Notes: generated by a model from the letters alone, not told the origin. A stretch of 64,000 nucleotides of DNA from Geomesophilobacter sediminis (GCF_016458275.1 NZ_JAEMHM010000002.1:126001-190000), one strand, 5' to 3'; counted from the first letter of the stretch, positions 25,790 through 35,665 are shown. Translations and numbers: made by a program.

Positions 25790-28285
25790 CTACAGCCTCT
25801 TTACGTTGACGGTGCCGGGGTGCACGTCCATCGGCTTGATCCCCCAGATCTCCCGGGCGTACTCCTCGATGGTCCGGTCGCTGGAGAACTTGCCCATGCC
25901 GGCGCAGTTGAGGATTGCCAGCCGCGCCCACTCGTTTTTGTTCCTGAAGAGCTTGCCGACTTCCTCCTGGCAGGCGATGTACGAGGCGTAGTCGGCCAGG
26001 AGCATGTAGTTGTCCCCCAGGTTCATGAGGGAATCGGTGAGCGGGACGAAGAGGTCGGGGGTCCCCTGGGCGAAGAAACCGCTGGAGATCATGTCGATGG
26101 CCTTCTTGAGCTCGGGATTGCCGTTGTAGTACTCCCTCGGGTTGTATCCCTGCTCCTTGAGGTGGCTGACCTCCTCGGCGGTGAGGCCGAAGATGAAGAT
26201 GTTTTCCCGGTGCACCTCTTCCGCCATCTCGATGTTGGCGCCGTCCAGGGTCCCGATGGTGAGGGCGCCGTTCAGGGCGAATTTCATGTTGCCGGTCCCG
26301 GAGGCCTCGGTCCCGGCGGTGGAGATCTGCTCGGAAAGGTCGGATGCCGGGAAGATCTGTTCGGCGAGCGAGACGGAGTAGTTGGCCAGAAATACCACCT
26401 TGATGCGGCCGGCAACATCCGGGTCCTCGTTCACCACCTTGGCGACCCCGTTGATGAGCCTGATCACGAGCTTGGCGGCGAAGTAGGCGGGGGCCGCCTT
26501 GCCGGCAAAGATGAAGGTGCGCGGGGTGACCTCCGCCTCGGGGTTTTCCTTGATGCGGTTATAGAGGGTGATGATGTGCAGCACGTTCAAAAGCTGCCGC
26601 TTGTATTCGTGGATCCGCTTCACCTGGCAGTCGAAAAGGGAATTCGGGTCCACCACGATGTCGTTGTGTTTGAGGATGTAGGCGGCGAGCTCCTCCTTGT
26701 TGCACCGCTTCACTTCCTGCCAGCGCTGGGAGAACTCGGGATCCTCCGCCACCGCGCGCAGCTTCTCCAACTCGTACAGATCGGTGACCCAGCCGTCGCC
26801 GATGTAATCGTCGATCAGGTGGGCGAGCGGCGGGTTGGCCATCTTCAGCCAGCGCCGCTGGGTGATCCCGTTGGTCTTGTTGTTGAACCGCTCCGGGTAC
26901 ATCTCGTAGAAGTCCTTGAACAGGCGCTCTCTGAGGATCTGGGAGTGCAGCTCCGCGACCCCGTTCACCGAGTGGCTCCCCACGATGGCAAGGTGCGCCA
27001 TCCGGATCTTGCGCTCCCAGTGCTCCTCCACGATCGACATCCGCGCCGGCCGGTCAGGATCGTCCGGGAAACGGGCGCGCACCTCCTTCATGAAGTAGTC
27101 GTTGATCTCGTAGATGATCTGCAGGTGGCGCGGCAGGATCTGCTCGAAGAACCAGACCGGCCACTGCTCGAGCGCCTCGGGAAGGATGGTGTGGTTGGTG
27201 TAGGCGAAGGTCTTCTTGGTGATTGCCCAGGCATCCTCCCATTCCACGTTTTCCAGGTCGATGAGGACCCGCATCAACTCCGGAATGGCAAGGGTAGGGT
27301 GGGTATCGTTCAGCTGGATGGCGACCTTCTCCGGAAGAAGCCGCATATCGGTGTGCTTCTTCTTGAAGCGGTACAGGACGTCGTGCACCGTCGCGGAGGC
27401 GAGGAAGTACTCCTGCTTGAAGCGCAGCTCCTTCCCCTCGATGACGTTGTCGGCGGGGTAGAGGACCTTGGAGATGGTCTCGGTCTGCATCTTCTTTTCC
27501 ACGGCACGGATGTAGTTCCCCTCGTTGAAGAACTTGAGGTCGAATTCACGGCTCGACTTGGCGCTCCAGAGCCGGAGCGTGTTGACCGTCTGGGTGTCGT
27601 AGCCGGGGATCGGGGTGTCGTAGGCCATCGCCATGACGTCCTCGGTGTCGACCCACTCCCGGACCAGCTTGTTGTCCTTGTTGAAGGTGGTGATCACCCG
27701 CCCGTAGAACTTGACCGTATGCAGGTGCTCCTGGCGGTCGAGCTCCCAGGGGTTGCGGTAGCGCAGCCAGTTGTCCGGGATCTCCACCTGGGCGCCGTCC
27801 ACGATCTGCTGCCGGAAGATCCCGTATTCGTAGCGGATGCCGTAGCCGTAGGCGGGAATGGACATGGTCGCCATGGAATCCAGGAAACAGGCGGCCAAGC
27901 GCCCGAGCCCCCCGTTTCCCAGCCCGGCGTCCTGCTCCTCGGAGAGGATCTCTTCGAAGTCGTAGCCGAGCGAGTTGATGGCGTCGCGGAAATCGTCGTA
28001 GAGCCCGAGGTTGATGAGGCTGTTCCCCAGGGTCCGCCCCATGAGGAATTCCATGGAGATGTAATAAACCCGCTTGTTATCGGTGTTGTAATACGCCTGC
28101 TGGGTGTCGAGCCAGCGTTCGACGAGGTACTTTCGCACCGCATAGGCAAGAGCGTTGTAACGGTCGTATTTGGTCGCGGAGTATTTGTCTTTGCCCAGCG
28201 TGTATTCCAGATGCTCCAGGAAGGACTTGATGATGATCATGTCCTTGTCCAGTGGTTCGTTCATCGCATCCAGTTCATCTGTCAT
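25790..28285 (-). CDS. glgP: Glycogen/alpha-glucan phosphorylase
   Basis: Releases glucose-1-phosphate from glycogen or maltodextrin. The 831-residue length is that of GlgP/MalP. Seen are [11 protein letters not shown], the [17 protein letters not shown] phosphate-binding loop, Q-L-N-D-T-H-P and the pyridoxal-phosphate lysine in [10 protein letters not shown]. First gene of the run glgP-rarA-pfkA. It feeds PfkA through glucose-6-phosphate and shares substrate with TreZ upstream. A promoter candidate lies at 28379-28407. Confidence 0.96.
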   Translation of the reverse strand: MTDELDAMNEPLDKDMIIIKSFLEHLEYTLGKDKYSATKYDRYNALAYAVRKYLVERWLDTQQAYYNTDNKRVYYISMEFLMGRTLGNSLINLGLYDDFRDAINSLGYDFEEILSEEQDAGLGNGGLGRLAACFLDSMATMSIPAYGYGIRYEYGIFRQQIVDGAQVEIPDNWLRYRNPWELDRQEHLHTVKFYGRVITTFNKDNKLVREWVDTEDVMAMAYDTPIPGYDTQTVNTLRLWSAKSSREFDLKFFNEGNYIRAVEKKMQTETISKVLYPADNVIEGKELRFKQEYFLASATVHDVLYRFKKKHTDMRLLPEKVAIQLNDTHPTLAIPELMRVLIDLENVEWEDAWAITKKTFAYTNHTILPEALEQWPVWFFEQILPRHLQIIYEINDYFMKEVRARFPDDPDRPARMSIVEEHWERKIRMAHLAIVGSHSVNGVAELHSQILRERLFKDFYEMYPERFNNKTNGITQRRWLKMANPPLAHLIDDYIGDGWVTDLYELEKLRAVAEDPEFSQRWQEVKRCNKEELAAYILKHNDIVVDPNSLFDCQVKRIHEYKRQLLNVLHIITLYNRIKENPEAEVTPRTFIFAGKAAPAYFAAKLVIRLINGVAKVVNEDPDVAGRIKVVFLANYSVSLAEQIFPASDLSEQISTAGTEASGTGNMKFALNGALTIGTLDGANIEMAEEVHRENIFIFGLTAEEVSHLKEQGYNPREYYNGNPELKKAIDMISSGFFAQGTPDLFVPLTDSLMNLGDNYMLLADYASYIACQEEVGKLFRNKNEWARLAILNCAGMGKFSSDRTIEEYAREIWGIKPMDVHPGTVNVKRL

Positions 28286-28378
28286 GTGCGCACCCTGTTC
28301 CTGTCGTTATTGACATGCGTGGTACCGCTCTGATCCAGCGTCCATGGCTCATGGAGTTTACCGTGGACAATGATACTG

Positions 28379-28407
28379 TATATATGCTACTAGATCCAGG
28401 ATTACAA
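28379..28407 (-). promoter_or_regulatory. Candidate sigma-70 promoter for glgP
   Basis: On the minus strand TTGTAA, a 17-nt spacer and TATATA, about 95 nt before the glgP ATG. It lies in the short divergent gap shared with nadK. Confidence 0.5.
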
Positions 28408-28426
28408 GTAAGGTAAAGGGGTTGTG

Positions 28427-29290
28427 ATGAAAAAAATCGCTATTTTTGCGAAGGTGCATGACCCCCGCTGCCTCGGCGTCGCCGAGGAACTCACCGAGTG
28501 GTTGGCCGACCGGGGCGTCACCGCCCTGGTCGAAGATCACCTCTCCAAAAGGCTCAGCACCCCCGGCCATGCCTTGAGTGCCGACAGCGAGGAGGTCGTG
28601 CGCGACACCGACCTTGCCGTGGTACTGGGCGGGGACGGCACCCTGATCGCCGCAGCCCGTGTCCTGGGGGACCGCCAGATTCCGATCCTCGCGGTGAACC
28701 TCGGGAGCCTTGGCTTTCTTACCGAAATCACGCTGGACGAACTCTACCAGTCCATGGAACGCTGCCTGAACGGCGACTTCGAGGTGACCCGGCGCATGAT
28801 GCTCATCGCCTCGATCCAGCGCGACGGGGCGGAACTGGAGCGGCACCGGGTTTTGAACGACGTCGTCATCAACAAGGGGGCGCTGGCGCGGATCGTGGAC
28901 CTGGAAACCGTGGTCGACGGGCGCTACCTCACCACCTTCAAGGCCGACGGTCTCATCGTCTCGACCCCGACCGGCTCCACCGGCTATTCGCTTTCCGCCA
29001 ACGGCCCGATCATCCATCCGGCGCTGGACTGCGTCTCGATCACCCCGATCTGCCCGCATACCCTGACCAACCGGCCGCTGGTGATCCCCGCCGGCTCCAA
29101 GATCTCCATCGAACTCACCACGGCCGACGAGGCAGTATACCTGACCCTGGACGGGCAGGTGGGGGTAAAACTTGCCTACGGCGACGTGGTGCAGATTTGG
29201 GAGGCTGAGCAGCGGACCCTGCTCGTGCAGTCGCGGACCAAGGACTACTTCTCCGTTTTGCGCACCAAGCTGAAGTGGGGAGAGCGTTAG
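28427..29290 (+). CDS. nadK: NAD kinase
   Basis: Makes NADP from NAD with ATP or polyphosphate. The 287-residue protein has the G-G-D-G-T motif (V-V-L-G-G-D-G-T-L), N-L-G-S-L-G-F-L-T-E, the V-L-N-D-V-V-I-N substrate loop and the glycine-rich T-P-T-G-S-T-G-Y-S-L-S. ATG 28427 is preceded by an AAAGGGG site; a GTG sits one codon upstream. Transcribed away from glgP. Confidence 0.96.
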   Translation: MKKIAIFAKVHDPRCLGVAEELTEWLADRGVTALVEDHLSKRLSTPGHALSADSEEVVRDTDLAVVLGGDGTLIAAARVLGDRQIPILAVNLGSLGFLTEITLDELYQSMERCLNGDFEVTRRMMLIASIQRDGAELERHRVLNDVVINKGALARIVDLETVVDGRYLTTFKADGLIVSTPTGSTGYSLSANGPIIHPALDCVSITPICPHTLTNRPLVIPAGSKISIELTTADEAVYLTLDGQVGVKLAYGDVVQIWEAEQRTLLVQSRTKDYFSVLRTKLKWGER

Positions 29291-29395
29291 GCATTGCAAG
29301 TGCCGGGTAAGATTTCAGTTTGCAGTTTGTATCGCAATGATTAAAATGGGCGGGATCGTTTTCCTGCCCTTTTTCGTGGCAGGGGGCACCTAAGA

Positions 29396-29432
29396 CTCCC
29401 CCCTTAGCGAAGGGGGCGGGGTGGATTTGCCT
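29396..29432. repeat. REP-like family B (single copy)
   Basis: CTCCCCCCTTAGCGAAGGGG and following GTGGATTTGCC. It matches the small hairpin-plus-tail element that recurs near 33516, 40457, 41790 and 45540. Confidence 0.7.
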
Positions 29433-29490
29433 TTCGGTGGTGTTGTGGACGAAGAAGGAAGCTGGGGACAGTGGAAAAATCGCACCGAGC

Positions 29491-29531
29491 CCCACCCTCA
29501 CCCGGTCCCTCCCCGTGAAGGGGAGGGGACG
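29491..29531. repeat. GC-rich inverted repeat (family C)
   Basis: CCCCACCCTCACCCGG followed by the hairpin GTCCCTCCCC-GTGAA-GGGGAGGGGAC. Located 45 nt before recN. Resembles the element at 8616. Confidence 0.6.
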
Positions 29532-29576
29532 TAGTGGTGGGCTGGATCTGGTAAAAACGTCGAACGAAGGTTTCAT

Positions 29577-31238
29577 ATGCTCCGTGAACTGCAGATAAAA
29601 AACCTCGCCATCATCGAGAACCTCCACGTGGAGTTCCACGGGGGGATGAACATCCTCACCGGGGAAACCGGCGCCGGCAAGTCGATCATCATCGACGCGG
29701 TCAACCTGATCCTGGGAGGACGCGCGAGCACCGACCTGATCCGCGCCGGGGCCGAGGAGGCGAGCGTGGAGGCGGTCTTCGACCTCTCCGACCGGCCCGA
29801 ACTGGTGAGCGAGCTTGCCGAGCGGGGGATCGACTGCGACGGCGAACTCCTGGTGCGCCGGGTGGTCTCGCGCGGCGGCAAAAACCGCGTCTTCATCGGC
29901 GGCGGGCTCGCGACGACCGCCATCCTCGCCGAACTCGCCCGCCTTTTGATCAACATCTACGGGCAGCACGAGTCCCAGACCCTTTTGAAGACCGACCGGC
30001 ACCTGCACCTTTTGGACGGCTTCGCCGGCTGCCTGCCGCTGCGCAGCACCTTCGCCACCCTGTTCGACGAGTACTCCCGCACCCGCGCCGAGCTCCAGGA
30101 ACTGGAGGAAGGGGAGCGCGAGGCGGCGCGCCGCATCGACATCCTCGCCTTCCAGAGCGAGGAGATCGCCGCGGCCAAGCTGTCGGAAAACGAAGAAGAG
30201 GAGCTGGCGGAGGAGCGGCGCCTTCTGGCCCACGGCGAGAAGCTCCGCCTGCTCACCGGGCAGGCCTACGACACCCTCTACGGCAACGACGCCGCCGTTT
30301 TGGGCGGGGTACGCCGGGCGATCAGCTCGGTGACCGAGGCCGGAAGCGTCGATGCCTCCCTGGCGCCGGTTCTGGAAACCCTCGAAGGAGCCTACGCCCA
30401 ATTGGAGGATGCCTCCCTTACCCTGCGCGACTACGGGGCGCGCATCGAGACCGATCCGGCCCGGCTGGAGCAGCTCGACGACCGGATCGACCAGTTGAAC
30501 CGCCTCAAGCGCAAGTACGGCGAGACCGTCGCCGACGTCATCCGCTACCATCGCGACATCGAGGCGGAACTGGCCCAACTGGCCGGGCGCGAGGTGGCCA
30601 AGGGGGAGCTGGTCGAGAAGCTGGACCGGCTGCGCGCCGAGATGGCGCGTCAGGGGGCCGTTCTTACCAAGGCGCGCCAGGCCGGGGCCGGCGAGCTGAA
30701 AAAGGGGATGGAGCGGGAGCTCGGCGAACTCGCCATGAAGCATTCCCTCTTCGACACCTCCTTTGAGACCTTTTCCGAGCCGAAAGCGGCCGGCTACGAA
30801 CGGGCCGAGTTTCTCTTCTCCCCCAACCCCGGGGAACCCCCCAAGCCGCTGGCCAAGATCGCGTCCGGCGGGGAGCTCTCGCGCTTGATGCTGGCCCTGA
30901 AGCAGCTCCACCCGGAAAGCGACGTGCCGACCCTCATCTTCGACGAGGTAGACACCGGTATCGGCGGGGCGACTTCGGAACTGGTCGGGAAGAAACTCAA
31001 GAAAGTGGCGTCCTCCCAGCAGGTGCTGGCGATCACGCACCTGCCGCAGGTGGCGGCATTTGCCGACTGGCACCTCAAGGTGGAGAAGTCGGTGGTAAAC
31101 GGAAGGACCCTCACCATGGTGATCCCGCTTTCCGGCGACGACAAGGTGGCCGAGGTGGCGCGGATGCTGGGGGGGGCGCGGGTGACCGAGAAGACCCTCG
31201 AGCACGCCCGGGAGTTGATTCAGGAGGCAGCAACGTGA
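29577..31238 (+). CDS. recN: DNA repair protein RecN
   Basis: SMC-like ATPase for double-strand break repair. The 553-residue protein has Walker A G-E-T-G-A-G-K-S-I near the N-terminus, two coiled-coil arms (about 150-230 and 280-370), the signature I-A-S-G-G-E-L-S-R and the Walker B/D-loop F-D-E-V-D-T-G-I-G-G. The last codons overlap the next gene (GTGA), implying coupled translation. Confidence 0.95.
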   Translation: MLRELQIKNLAIIENLHVEFHGGMNILTGETGAGKSIIIDAVNLILGGRASTDLIRAGAEEASVEAVFDLSDRPELVSELAERGIDCDGELLVRRVVSRGGKNRVFIGGGLATTAILAELARLLINIYGQHESQTLLKTDRHLHLLDGFAGCLPLRSTFATLFDEYSRTRAELQELEEGEREAARRIDILAFQSEEIAAAKLSENEEEELAEERRLLAHGEKLRLLTGQAYDTLYGNDAAVLGGVRRAISSVTEAGSVDASLAPVLETLEGAYAQLEDASLTLRDYGARIETDPARLEQLDDRIDQLNRLKRKYGETVADVIRYHRDIEAELAQLAGREVAKGELVEKLDRLRAEMARQGAVLTKARQAGAGELKKGMERELGELAMKHSLFDTSFETFSEPKAAGYERAEFLFSPNPGEPPKPLAKIASGGELSRLMLALKQLHPESDVPTLIFDEVDTGIGGATSELVGKKLKKVASSQQVLAITHLPQVAAFADWHLKVEKSVVNGRTLTMVIPLSGDDKVAEVARMLGGARVTEKTLEHARELIQEAAT

Positions 31239-31687
31239 TTCGTAAGGCAAAAATCGCTGACGTTAAGGACATTCACAAACTGTTGACCAAATATGCCGGG
31301 AAAGGGGAGATGCTCTCCCGTTCCCTTTCGGAGCTCTACGAGGCCCTGCGCGACTTCTACGTTTTCGAGGAAGACGGCGGCCTGCTCGGGGTTTCGGCGT
31401 TGCACATCGTATGGGAGGATCTGGCCGAGATCCGTTCCGTCGCCGTTGCCGAAGAGGCGGGGCGGCGGGGGATCGGGAGCCAGGTCGTCAACGCCTGTCT
31501 CGAAGAGGCGCGCGCCTTGGGGCTGAAGCGGCTTTTCTGTCTCACCTACAAGCCCGACTTCTTCGGCACCCTGGGTTTTCGCGTGGTCGACAAATCCGAG
31601 CTGCCGCACAAGGTCTGGGGCGACTGCATCAAATGCCCGAAGTTCCCCGACTGCGACGAGATCGCGATGATCCTTGAAATCGGGTAG
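31235..31687 (+). CDS. GNAT N-acetyltransferase, ArgA-like (putative N-acetylglutamate synthase)
   Basis: GNAT-fold enzyme of 150 residues. The acetyl-CoA loop is E-E-A-G-R-R-G-I-G-S-Q-V, preceded by I-R-S-V-A-V. The segment F-F-G-T-L-G-F-R-V-V and the Cys-rich C-I-K-C-P-K-F-P-D-C are typical of the short stand-alone ArgA-like acetyltransferases used in arginine synthesis by related bacteria. Starts at GTG overlapping the recN stop. Calling it the actual N-acetylglutamate synthase of this organism is inference. Confidence 0.8.
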   Translation: MIRKAKIADVKDIHKLLTKYAGKGEMLSRSLSELYEALRDFYVFEEDGGLLGVSALHIVWEDLAEIRSVAVAEEAGRRGIGSQVVNACLEEARALGLKRLFCLTYKPDFFGTLGFRVVDKSELPHKVWGDCIKCPKFPDCDEIAMILEIG

Positions 31688-31688
31688 G

Positions 31689-31848
31689 CAATTGACAATG
31701 GACAATTGACAATTGACAATGTAGAACCCGATCTGCTGAGAGAGTGCGCTTAATTCCCGTATACTAGTTGGCGCACTCTTTCTTTTTCAATTACTTACGT
31801 CTTTTCAAGGTTTTTCGTTGTCAATTGTCCATTGTCAATTGTCAATTG
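31689..31848. repeat. Opposed heptamer satellites flanking a terminator
   Basis: Left array 31689-31720: CAATTGA, CAATGGA, CAATTGA, CAATTGA plus four bases. Right array 31818-31848: TTGTCAA, TTGTCCA, TTGTCAA, TTGTCAA plus three bases. They contain a 24-nt perfect inverted repeat and sit on either side of the hairpin at 31738-31787. Confidence 0.92.
31738..31787 (+). terminator. Intrinsic terminator after the acetyltransferase
   Basis: GAGAGTGCGC pairs with GCGCACTCTTTC around a 21-nt loop, followed by TTTTT. Located between two inverted satellite arrays. Confidence 0.85.
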
Positions 31849-31860
31849 AAAGGAGCTCCT

Positions 31861-33195
31861 ATGCTTTCCCAACATGCCGACGCGGTCGAGGCGCTTTTAA
31901 AGCGCGAGCAGCTTGACGGATTCGAAATCATGGTCTCTTCCTCCAAGGATCTCTCCCTGGAGTCCAAGGAAGGAAAGGTGGACAGCTACAAGGTCGCCGA
32001 GCCGTTCGGCATCGCGATTCGGGTGCTCAAGGGGGACGGCCTCGGGTTTTCCTTTTCGACCACCCTGGAGCCGGCGGCACTCTCCCGCATGGTGGAAGGG
32101 GCCCTCACCGCGGCCCGGATGCAGACCCCCGATGCCGCGAACTCCTTCCCGCTTCCGCAGGTCTACCCGGAGCCGTCCGGCATCTACGACGCCGAGCTGG
32201 AAAAGGTTCCCCACGAGGAAAAGGTCGAGCGCGCCCTGCAATTGGAGCGCCTGGCCCTCTCCGGGGACCCGCGGGTAAAACGGGTCCGCAAGTGCAGCTA
32301 CAGCGAAAGCGTCTTTGATCTCTACCTGAGAAACTCGTTCGGCGTCACCGGCGCCTACCGCGGCAGCTACGTCTCCTGCAGCGCCTCGGCGGTTGCCGAA
32401 GCAGACGGCGCGGCGCAGATCGGCTGGGACTTCGATTACGCGACCGGCTATGCCGGGATCGACGTGGAGAAGATCGCCCGCGGCGCCATCGCCAAGGCGA
32501 CGTCGCTTCTGGGGGCGCGCAGCATGGCCACCATGCGGGTGCCGGTGATCCTCGACAACTACGTCGCTACCCAGCTTCTCGACATCGTCGCGGCCTCGTT
32601 CCTGGTGGAAAACGTCGAAAAGGGGAAGTCGCTTTTCAAGGGGAAGGTGGGGGAGCAGGTCTTCTCACCGCTGGTCTCGGTCCGAGACAACGGTCTTCTG
32701 GACGGGGGGATGGGGACGGCGCCGTGGGACGGCGAAGGGGTACCGCAGCAGGACGTCGAGCTGGTCCGCGCGGGCGAACTGAAGGGATTTCTCTGCGACA
32801 CCTTCTGGGGACAGAAAGCGGGGGTGGCATCGACGGGGAATTCGGTGCGGGGTTCGCTCCGGAGTCCCCCGCGCACCGGGGTGCACAACCTCTTTGTCGA
32901 AAAGGGGAAAACCTCGCCGGAGGCGCTACGGGAAGGGATGGAAAAGGGGGTCCTGATCACCGAAGTGATGGGGATGCATACCGCCAACCCGATTTCCGGG
33001 GACTTCTCGGTCGGTGCTGCCGGTTTCTACGTGGAGCGGGGTGAGATCGTCCATCCGGTCAAAGGCATTGCCATAGCCGGAAACGTACTGGAACTGTTCC
33101 AGCGGGTAGACCTGGTTGCCGATGACCTTCGCTTCTTTGGTGGTACCGGTGCTCCTGCGCTGCGCATCGCCGAACTCGACGTTAGCGGTAGCTGA
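31861..33195 (+). CDS. TldD/PmbA family metallopeptidase (TldE/PmbA-like)
   Basis: Protein of 444 residues of the TldE/PmbA half of the TldD-TldE protease, which matures peptide substrates such as microcins and degrades unstructured proteins in E. coli. The H-x3-E-H zinc motif of TldD is absent, as expected for the TldE partner. Family marks include S-K-E-G-K-V-D, S-V-R-D-N-G-L-L-D-G-G and N-P-I-S-G-D-F-S-V-G-A-A-G-F. ATG 31861 has GAAAGGAG upstream. No tldD lies next to it. Confidence 0.9.
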   Translation: MLSQHADAVEALLKREQLDGFEIMVSSSKDLSLESKEGKVDSYKVAEPFGIAIRVLKGDGLGFSFSTTLEPAALSRMVEGALTAARMQTPDAANSFPLPQVYPEPSGIYDAELEKVPHEEKVERALQLERLALSGDPRVKRVRKCSYSESVFDLYLRNSFGVTGAYRGSYVSCSASAVAEADGAAQIGWDFDYATGYAGIDVEKIARGAIAKATSLLGARSMATMRVPVILDNYVATQLLDIVAASFLVENVEKGKSLFKGKVGEQVFSPLVSVRDNGLLDGGMGTAPWDGEGVPQQDVELVRAGELKGFLCDTFWGQKAGVASTGNSVRGSLRSPPRTGVHNLFVEKGKTSPEALREGMEKGVLITEVMGMHTANPISGDFSVGAAGFYVERGEIVHPVKGIAIAGNVLELFQRVDLVADDLRFFGGTGAPALRIAELDVSGS

Positions 33196-33477
33196 TCAGT
33201 TTTCCGACAGGACGTCCACCAGTTTCCGCACCAGCGGGTGGATCACCGAGTAGTGCACCTCGACCCCGTCGCGAGTCCCTTCGATGATCCCCTTGTTTTT
33301 CAGCAGGGCAAGGTGCTGGGAGACGGTCGCCTGGGGGAGCCCCAGGCACTCCCAGATATGCTTGACGTTGCACTCCTGGGTGCAGAGCCCGGAGACGATC
33401 TTCAGCCGGATCGGGTGCCCGAGCACCTTCAGTATTTCCGCTTCCTTGGAATAATTCCTCGTGGTATCGAAAGCCAA
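33196..33477 (-). CDS. ArsR-family winged-helix regulator
   Basis: DNA-binding repressor of 93 residues. The winged helix includes V-L-G-H-P-I-R-L-K-I, the recognition helix L-G-L-P-Q-A-T-V-S-Q-H-L-A-L-L and the wing G-I-I-E-G-T-R-D-G-V-E-V-H-Y. Two Cys in G-L-C-T-Q-E-C could sense a metal or redox/sulfur signal. The TTG start at 33477 is chosen for its GAGGAGGAG site six bases upstream. Convergent with the TldE gene; the regulated gene is not obvious. Confidence 0.85.
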   Translation of the reverse strand: MAFDTTRNYSKEAEILKVLGHPIRLKIVSGLCTQECNVKHIWECLGLPQATVSQHLALLKNKGIIEGTRDGVEVHYSVIHPLVRKLVDVLSEN

Positions 33478-33515
33478 CGTAAACTCCTCCTCGATTACTT
33501 CTGCCTGCCTTGCTC

Positions 33516-33632
33516 TCCCCCTTCGACAAAGGGGGCTGGGGGCAATTTGCTTTGGGGTCCCTTCCCGGAGCACCTGGGAAGGGGGTAAACCCTGACGGCA
33601 AATCCCCCTGAATCCCCTTGGTTAAAGTGGGA
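33516..33632. repeat. REP-like family B, inverted pair
   Basis: One element (CTCCCCCTTCGACAAAGGGG, then a GGGGGCAATTTGC tail) and, about 60 nt on, an inverted partner (GCAAATCCCCCTGAATCCCC). A GC-rich hairpin (CCTTCCCGG-agcacc-tGGGAAGG) lies between. Together they occupy most of the gap upstream of the ArsR gene. Confidence 0.75.
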
Positions 33633-33729
33633 CGCACCCTCTACCTCGAAGTCCGATCGCTTCAGGCGATCAACTATGGTAGGAATCACTATATTTGAAT
33701 GTTGGTCGGGGTTTTGTCAACGAAAACCT

Positions 33730-34710
33730 TCAGCGGGGCAGCTTTTCACTGAAATGGCAGGCGGCACGGTGCCCGGGACGATCCTTTTCCACCAGATCCG
33801 GGCGCTCGACCCGACAGCGCTCCTCGGCGTAGGGACAGCGCGGGTGAAAGGGACAGCCGGACGGCGGCGCCAGCGGAGAGGGGATTTCTCCCTTCGGGGC
33901 GGCGTGCTTGCGGCGCTTTTTCGGGTCCACGCTCGGGATCGCGGCAAGCAGCGCCTCGGTGTAGGGGTGGCGCGGGTGCTCCAGGACCTCCTCGGCGCTG
34001 CCGCTTTCGACGATCCTTCCCAGGTACATGATGGCGATCCGGTCGCTCACGTGGCGCAGCACCGACAGGTCGTGGGTGATGAAGAGGAAACCCAGGCCGA
34101 GCTCGCGCTTCACCTCCTGGAGCAGGTTGATGATCTGCGCCTGGATCGAGAGGTCGAGCGCCGAGACCGGCTCGTCGGCGATGATGAGCTTCGGCGAGAC
34201 GGCGAGGGCGCGGGCGATCCCGATCCGCTGGCGCTGCCCCCCGGAGAACTCGTGGGGGAAGCGGGAAAGCTGCTCGGGGAGAAGCCCCACCCGGTTCATC
34301 AGGAAATCGACCCGGTCGCGGCGCTGGGCCTCGGTGCCGATGCCGTGGATCACCATCGGCTCGGCCAGGATCTCGGAGACCCGCATCCTCGGGTTCAGCG
34401 AGGAGAAGGGGTCCTGGAAGATCATCTGCACCTCGCGCCGGAAAAGCGCCATCTCGGCCCGGCTCAAGGCGGCGAGGTCCCGGCCCTGGTAGGTGACCCG
34501 GCCCCCGGAAAGGGGGATCAGGCCGGTCAGAAGCCGCGCCACGGTCGATTTCCCGCACCCCGACTCCCCGGCGATCCCCAGTGTTTCCCCGGGATTGAGT
34601 TCCAGGTCCACTCCCGCCACCGCCATCAGCCTCTGGTGCGGCGCGAACATCCCCCCGCCCCGTGCGGCAAACTGCTTTTCCACCCCTTCGGCTCTCAAAA
34701 GATCAGTCAT
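33730..34710 (-). CDS. Peptide/nickel ABC transporter ATP-binding protein (OppF/DppF type)
   Basis: ATPase of 326 residues with Walker A G-E-S-G-C-G-K-S-T, Q-loop F-Q-D-P-F-S-S-L-N-P, signature F-S-G-G-Q-R-Q-R and Walker B L-I-I-A-D-E-P-V-S-A-L-D. The C-terminal oligopeptide-transporter extension carries G-C-P-F-H-P-R-C-P-Y-A-E-E-R-C, a Cys cluster known to bind an iron-sulfur cluster in DppD/F-type proteins. It overlaps the sister ATPase gene by 8 nt. Confidence 0.9.
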   Translation of the reverse strand: MTDLLRAEGVEKQFAARGGGMFAPHQRLMAVAGVDLELNPGETLGIAGESGCGKSTVARLLTGLIPLSGGRVTYQGRDLAALSRAEMALFRREVQMIFQDPFSSLNPRMRVSEILAEPMVIHGIGTEAQRRDRVDFLMNRVGLLPEQLSRFPHEFSGGQRQRIGIARALAVSPKLIIADEPVSALDLSIQAQIINLLQEVKRELGLGFLFITHDLSVLRHVSDRIAIMYLGRIVESGSAEEVLEHPRHPYTEALLAAIPSVDPKKRRKHAAPKGEIPSPLAPPSGCPFHPRCPYAEERCRVERPDLVEKDRPGHRAACHFSEKLPR

Positions 34711-35665
34711 GAGCTTTCAGGCACCGGACCAGGTGCCCCCCTCCTGCGTCGTGCATCTCCGGATAGGTCGCAGCGCAGCCGGCATCGCCGATCGGGCAGC
34801 GGTCCCGAAACGGACAGCCGGCAGTCCCCCCGTAGAGGACCGGCACGTTGCCGCTGATGGTCGCGAGCTCCTGGCCCGGCTTCGCGTTTTCCGGCAGCGA
34901 GGCGAGGAGCCCCTTGGTATAGGGGTGGAGCGGGTTGGCGAAGAGCTCCTCGGTGGGGGCGCTTTCCATGATGCTCCCGGCGTACATGATGGCGGTGCGG
35001 TGGGCGCGTTCGGCGACGATGCCGAGGTTGTGGGTGATGAGGATGAGCCCCATGCGGGTCTCTTCCTTGAGCCGGTCCAAAAGCTCGAGGATCTGCGCCT
35101 GGATCGTGACGTCGAGCGCGGTGGTCGGCTCGTCGGCGATGACCAGTTCCGGCCTGAGGGCGAGCGCCATGGCGATCATCACGCGCTGGCGCTGCCCACC
35201 GCTCATCTGGTGCGGGTAATCCTTGAGGCGCTCCCGCGGCGCCGGGATGCCGACCTGGGCGAGGATCTCCGCGGCGGCTTCCTCGGCCTGGGCGCGGTTC
35301 AGCCCGCGGTGGATCCTGAGCCCCTCGGCGACCTGCTCCCCGATGGTGAAGACCGGGTTCAGCGAGGTCATCGGGTCCTGAAAGATCATGGCGATCCGGT
35401 TGCCCCGGATCTCGCGCATCTTATCTTCGGAGAGCTGGAGCAGGTCCACCCCCTCGAACAGGATCGACCCGGAGACGATGCGTCCCGGCGGCGGGACCAG
35501 CCGCATGATCGAGGCGGCGGTGATGCTCTTGCCCGAACCGGACTCTCCGACCAGGGCCAGCGTCTCGCCGCGCTCTACGGTCAGGTCGACCCGCTCCACG
35601 GCCTTGAGGATGCCCCGGGGAAGGGAGAAGTGCGTCGAGAGACCTTTAATTTCCAGAAGAGCCAC
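34703..35665 (-). CDS. Peptide/nickel ABC transporter ATP-binding protein (OppD/DppD type)
   Basis: ATPase of 320 residues pairing with the one downstream. Walker A is G-E-S-G-S-G-K-S-I, signature M-S-G-G-Q-R-Q-R, Walker [13 protein letters not shown]. The C-terminal Cys motif is [15 protein letters not shown]. The GTG start at 35665 has CGGAG upstream; the frame reads back to 35770 without homology. No permease or binding-protein gene adjoins this pair, because the next gene upstream is a signalling protein. Confidence 0.9.
   Translation of the reverse strand: MALLEIKGLSTHFSLPRGILKAVERVDLTVERGETLALVGESGSGKSITAASIMRLVPPPGRIVSGSILFEGVDLLQLSEDKMREIRGNRIAMIFQDPMTSLNPVFTIGEQVAEGLRIHRGLNRAQAEEAAAEILAQVGIPAPRERLKDYPHQMSGGQRQRVMIAMALALRPELVIADEPTTALDVTIQAQILELLDRLKEETRMGLILITHNLGIVAERAHRTAIMYAGSIMESAPTEELFANPLHPYTKGLLASLPENAKPGQELATISGNVPVLYGGTAGCPFRDRCPIGDAGCAATYPEMHDAGGGHLVRCLKAHD

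Noticed and set aside
25820-28333. Plus-strand open frame of 837 codons
   Set aside because: Exact antisense shadow of glgP; the minus strand carries all phosphorylase motifs, and the plus-strand protein has none.
29115-31250. Minus-strand open frame of 711 codons
   Set aside because: Antisense to recN and the end of nadK, with no domain features.
31689-31848. Possible CRISPR array
   Set aside because: Units are 7 nt with no spacers; a CRISPR array needs repeats of about 24-40 nt separated by unique spacers. No cas genes are present.
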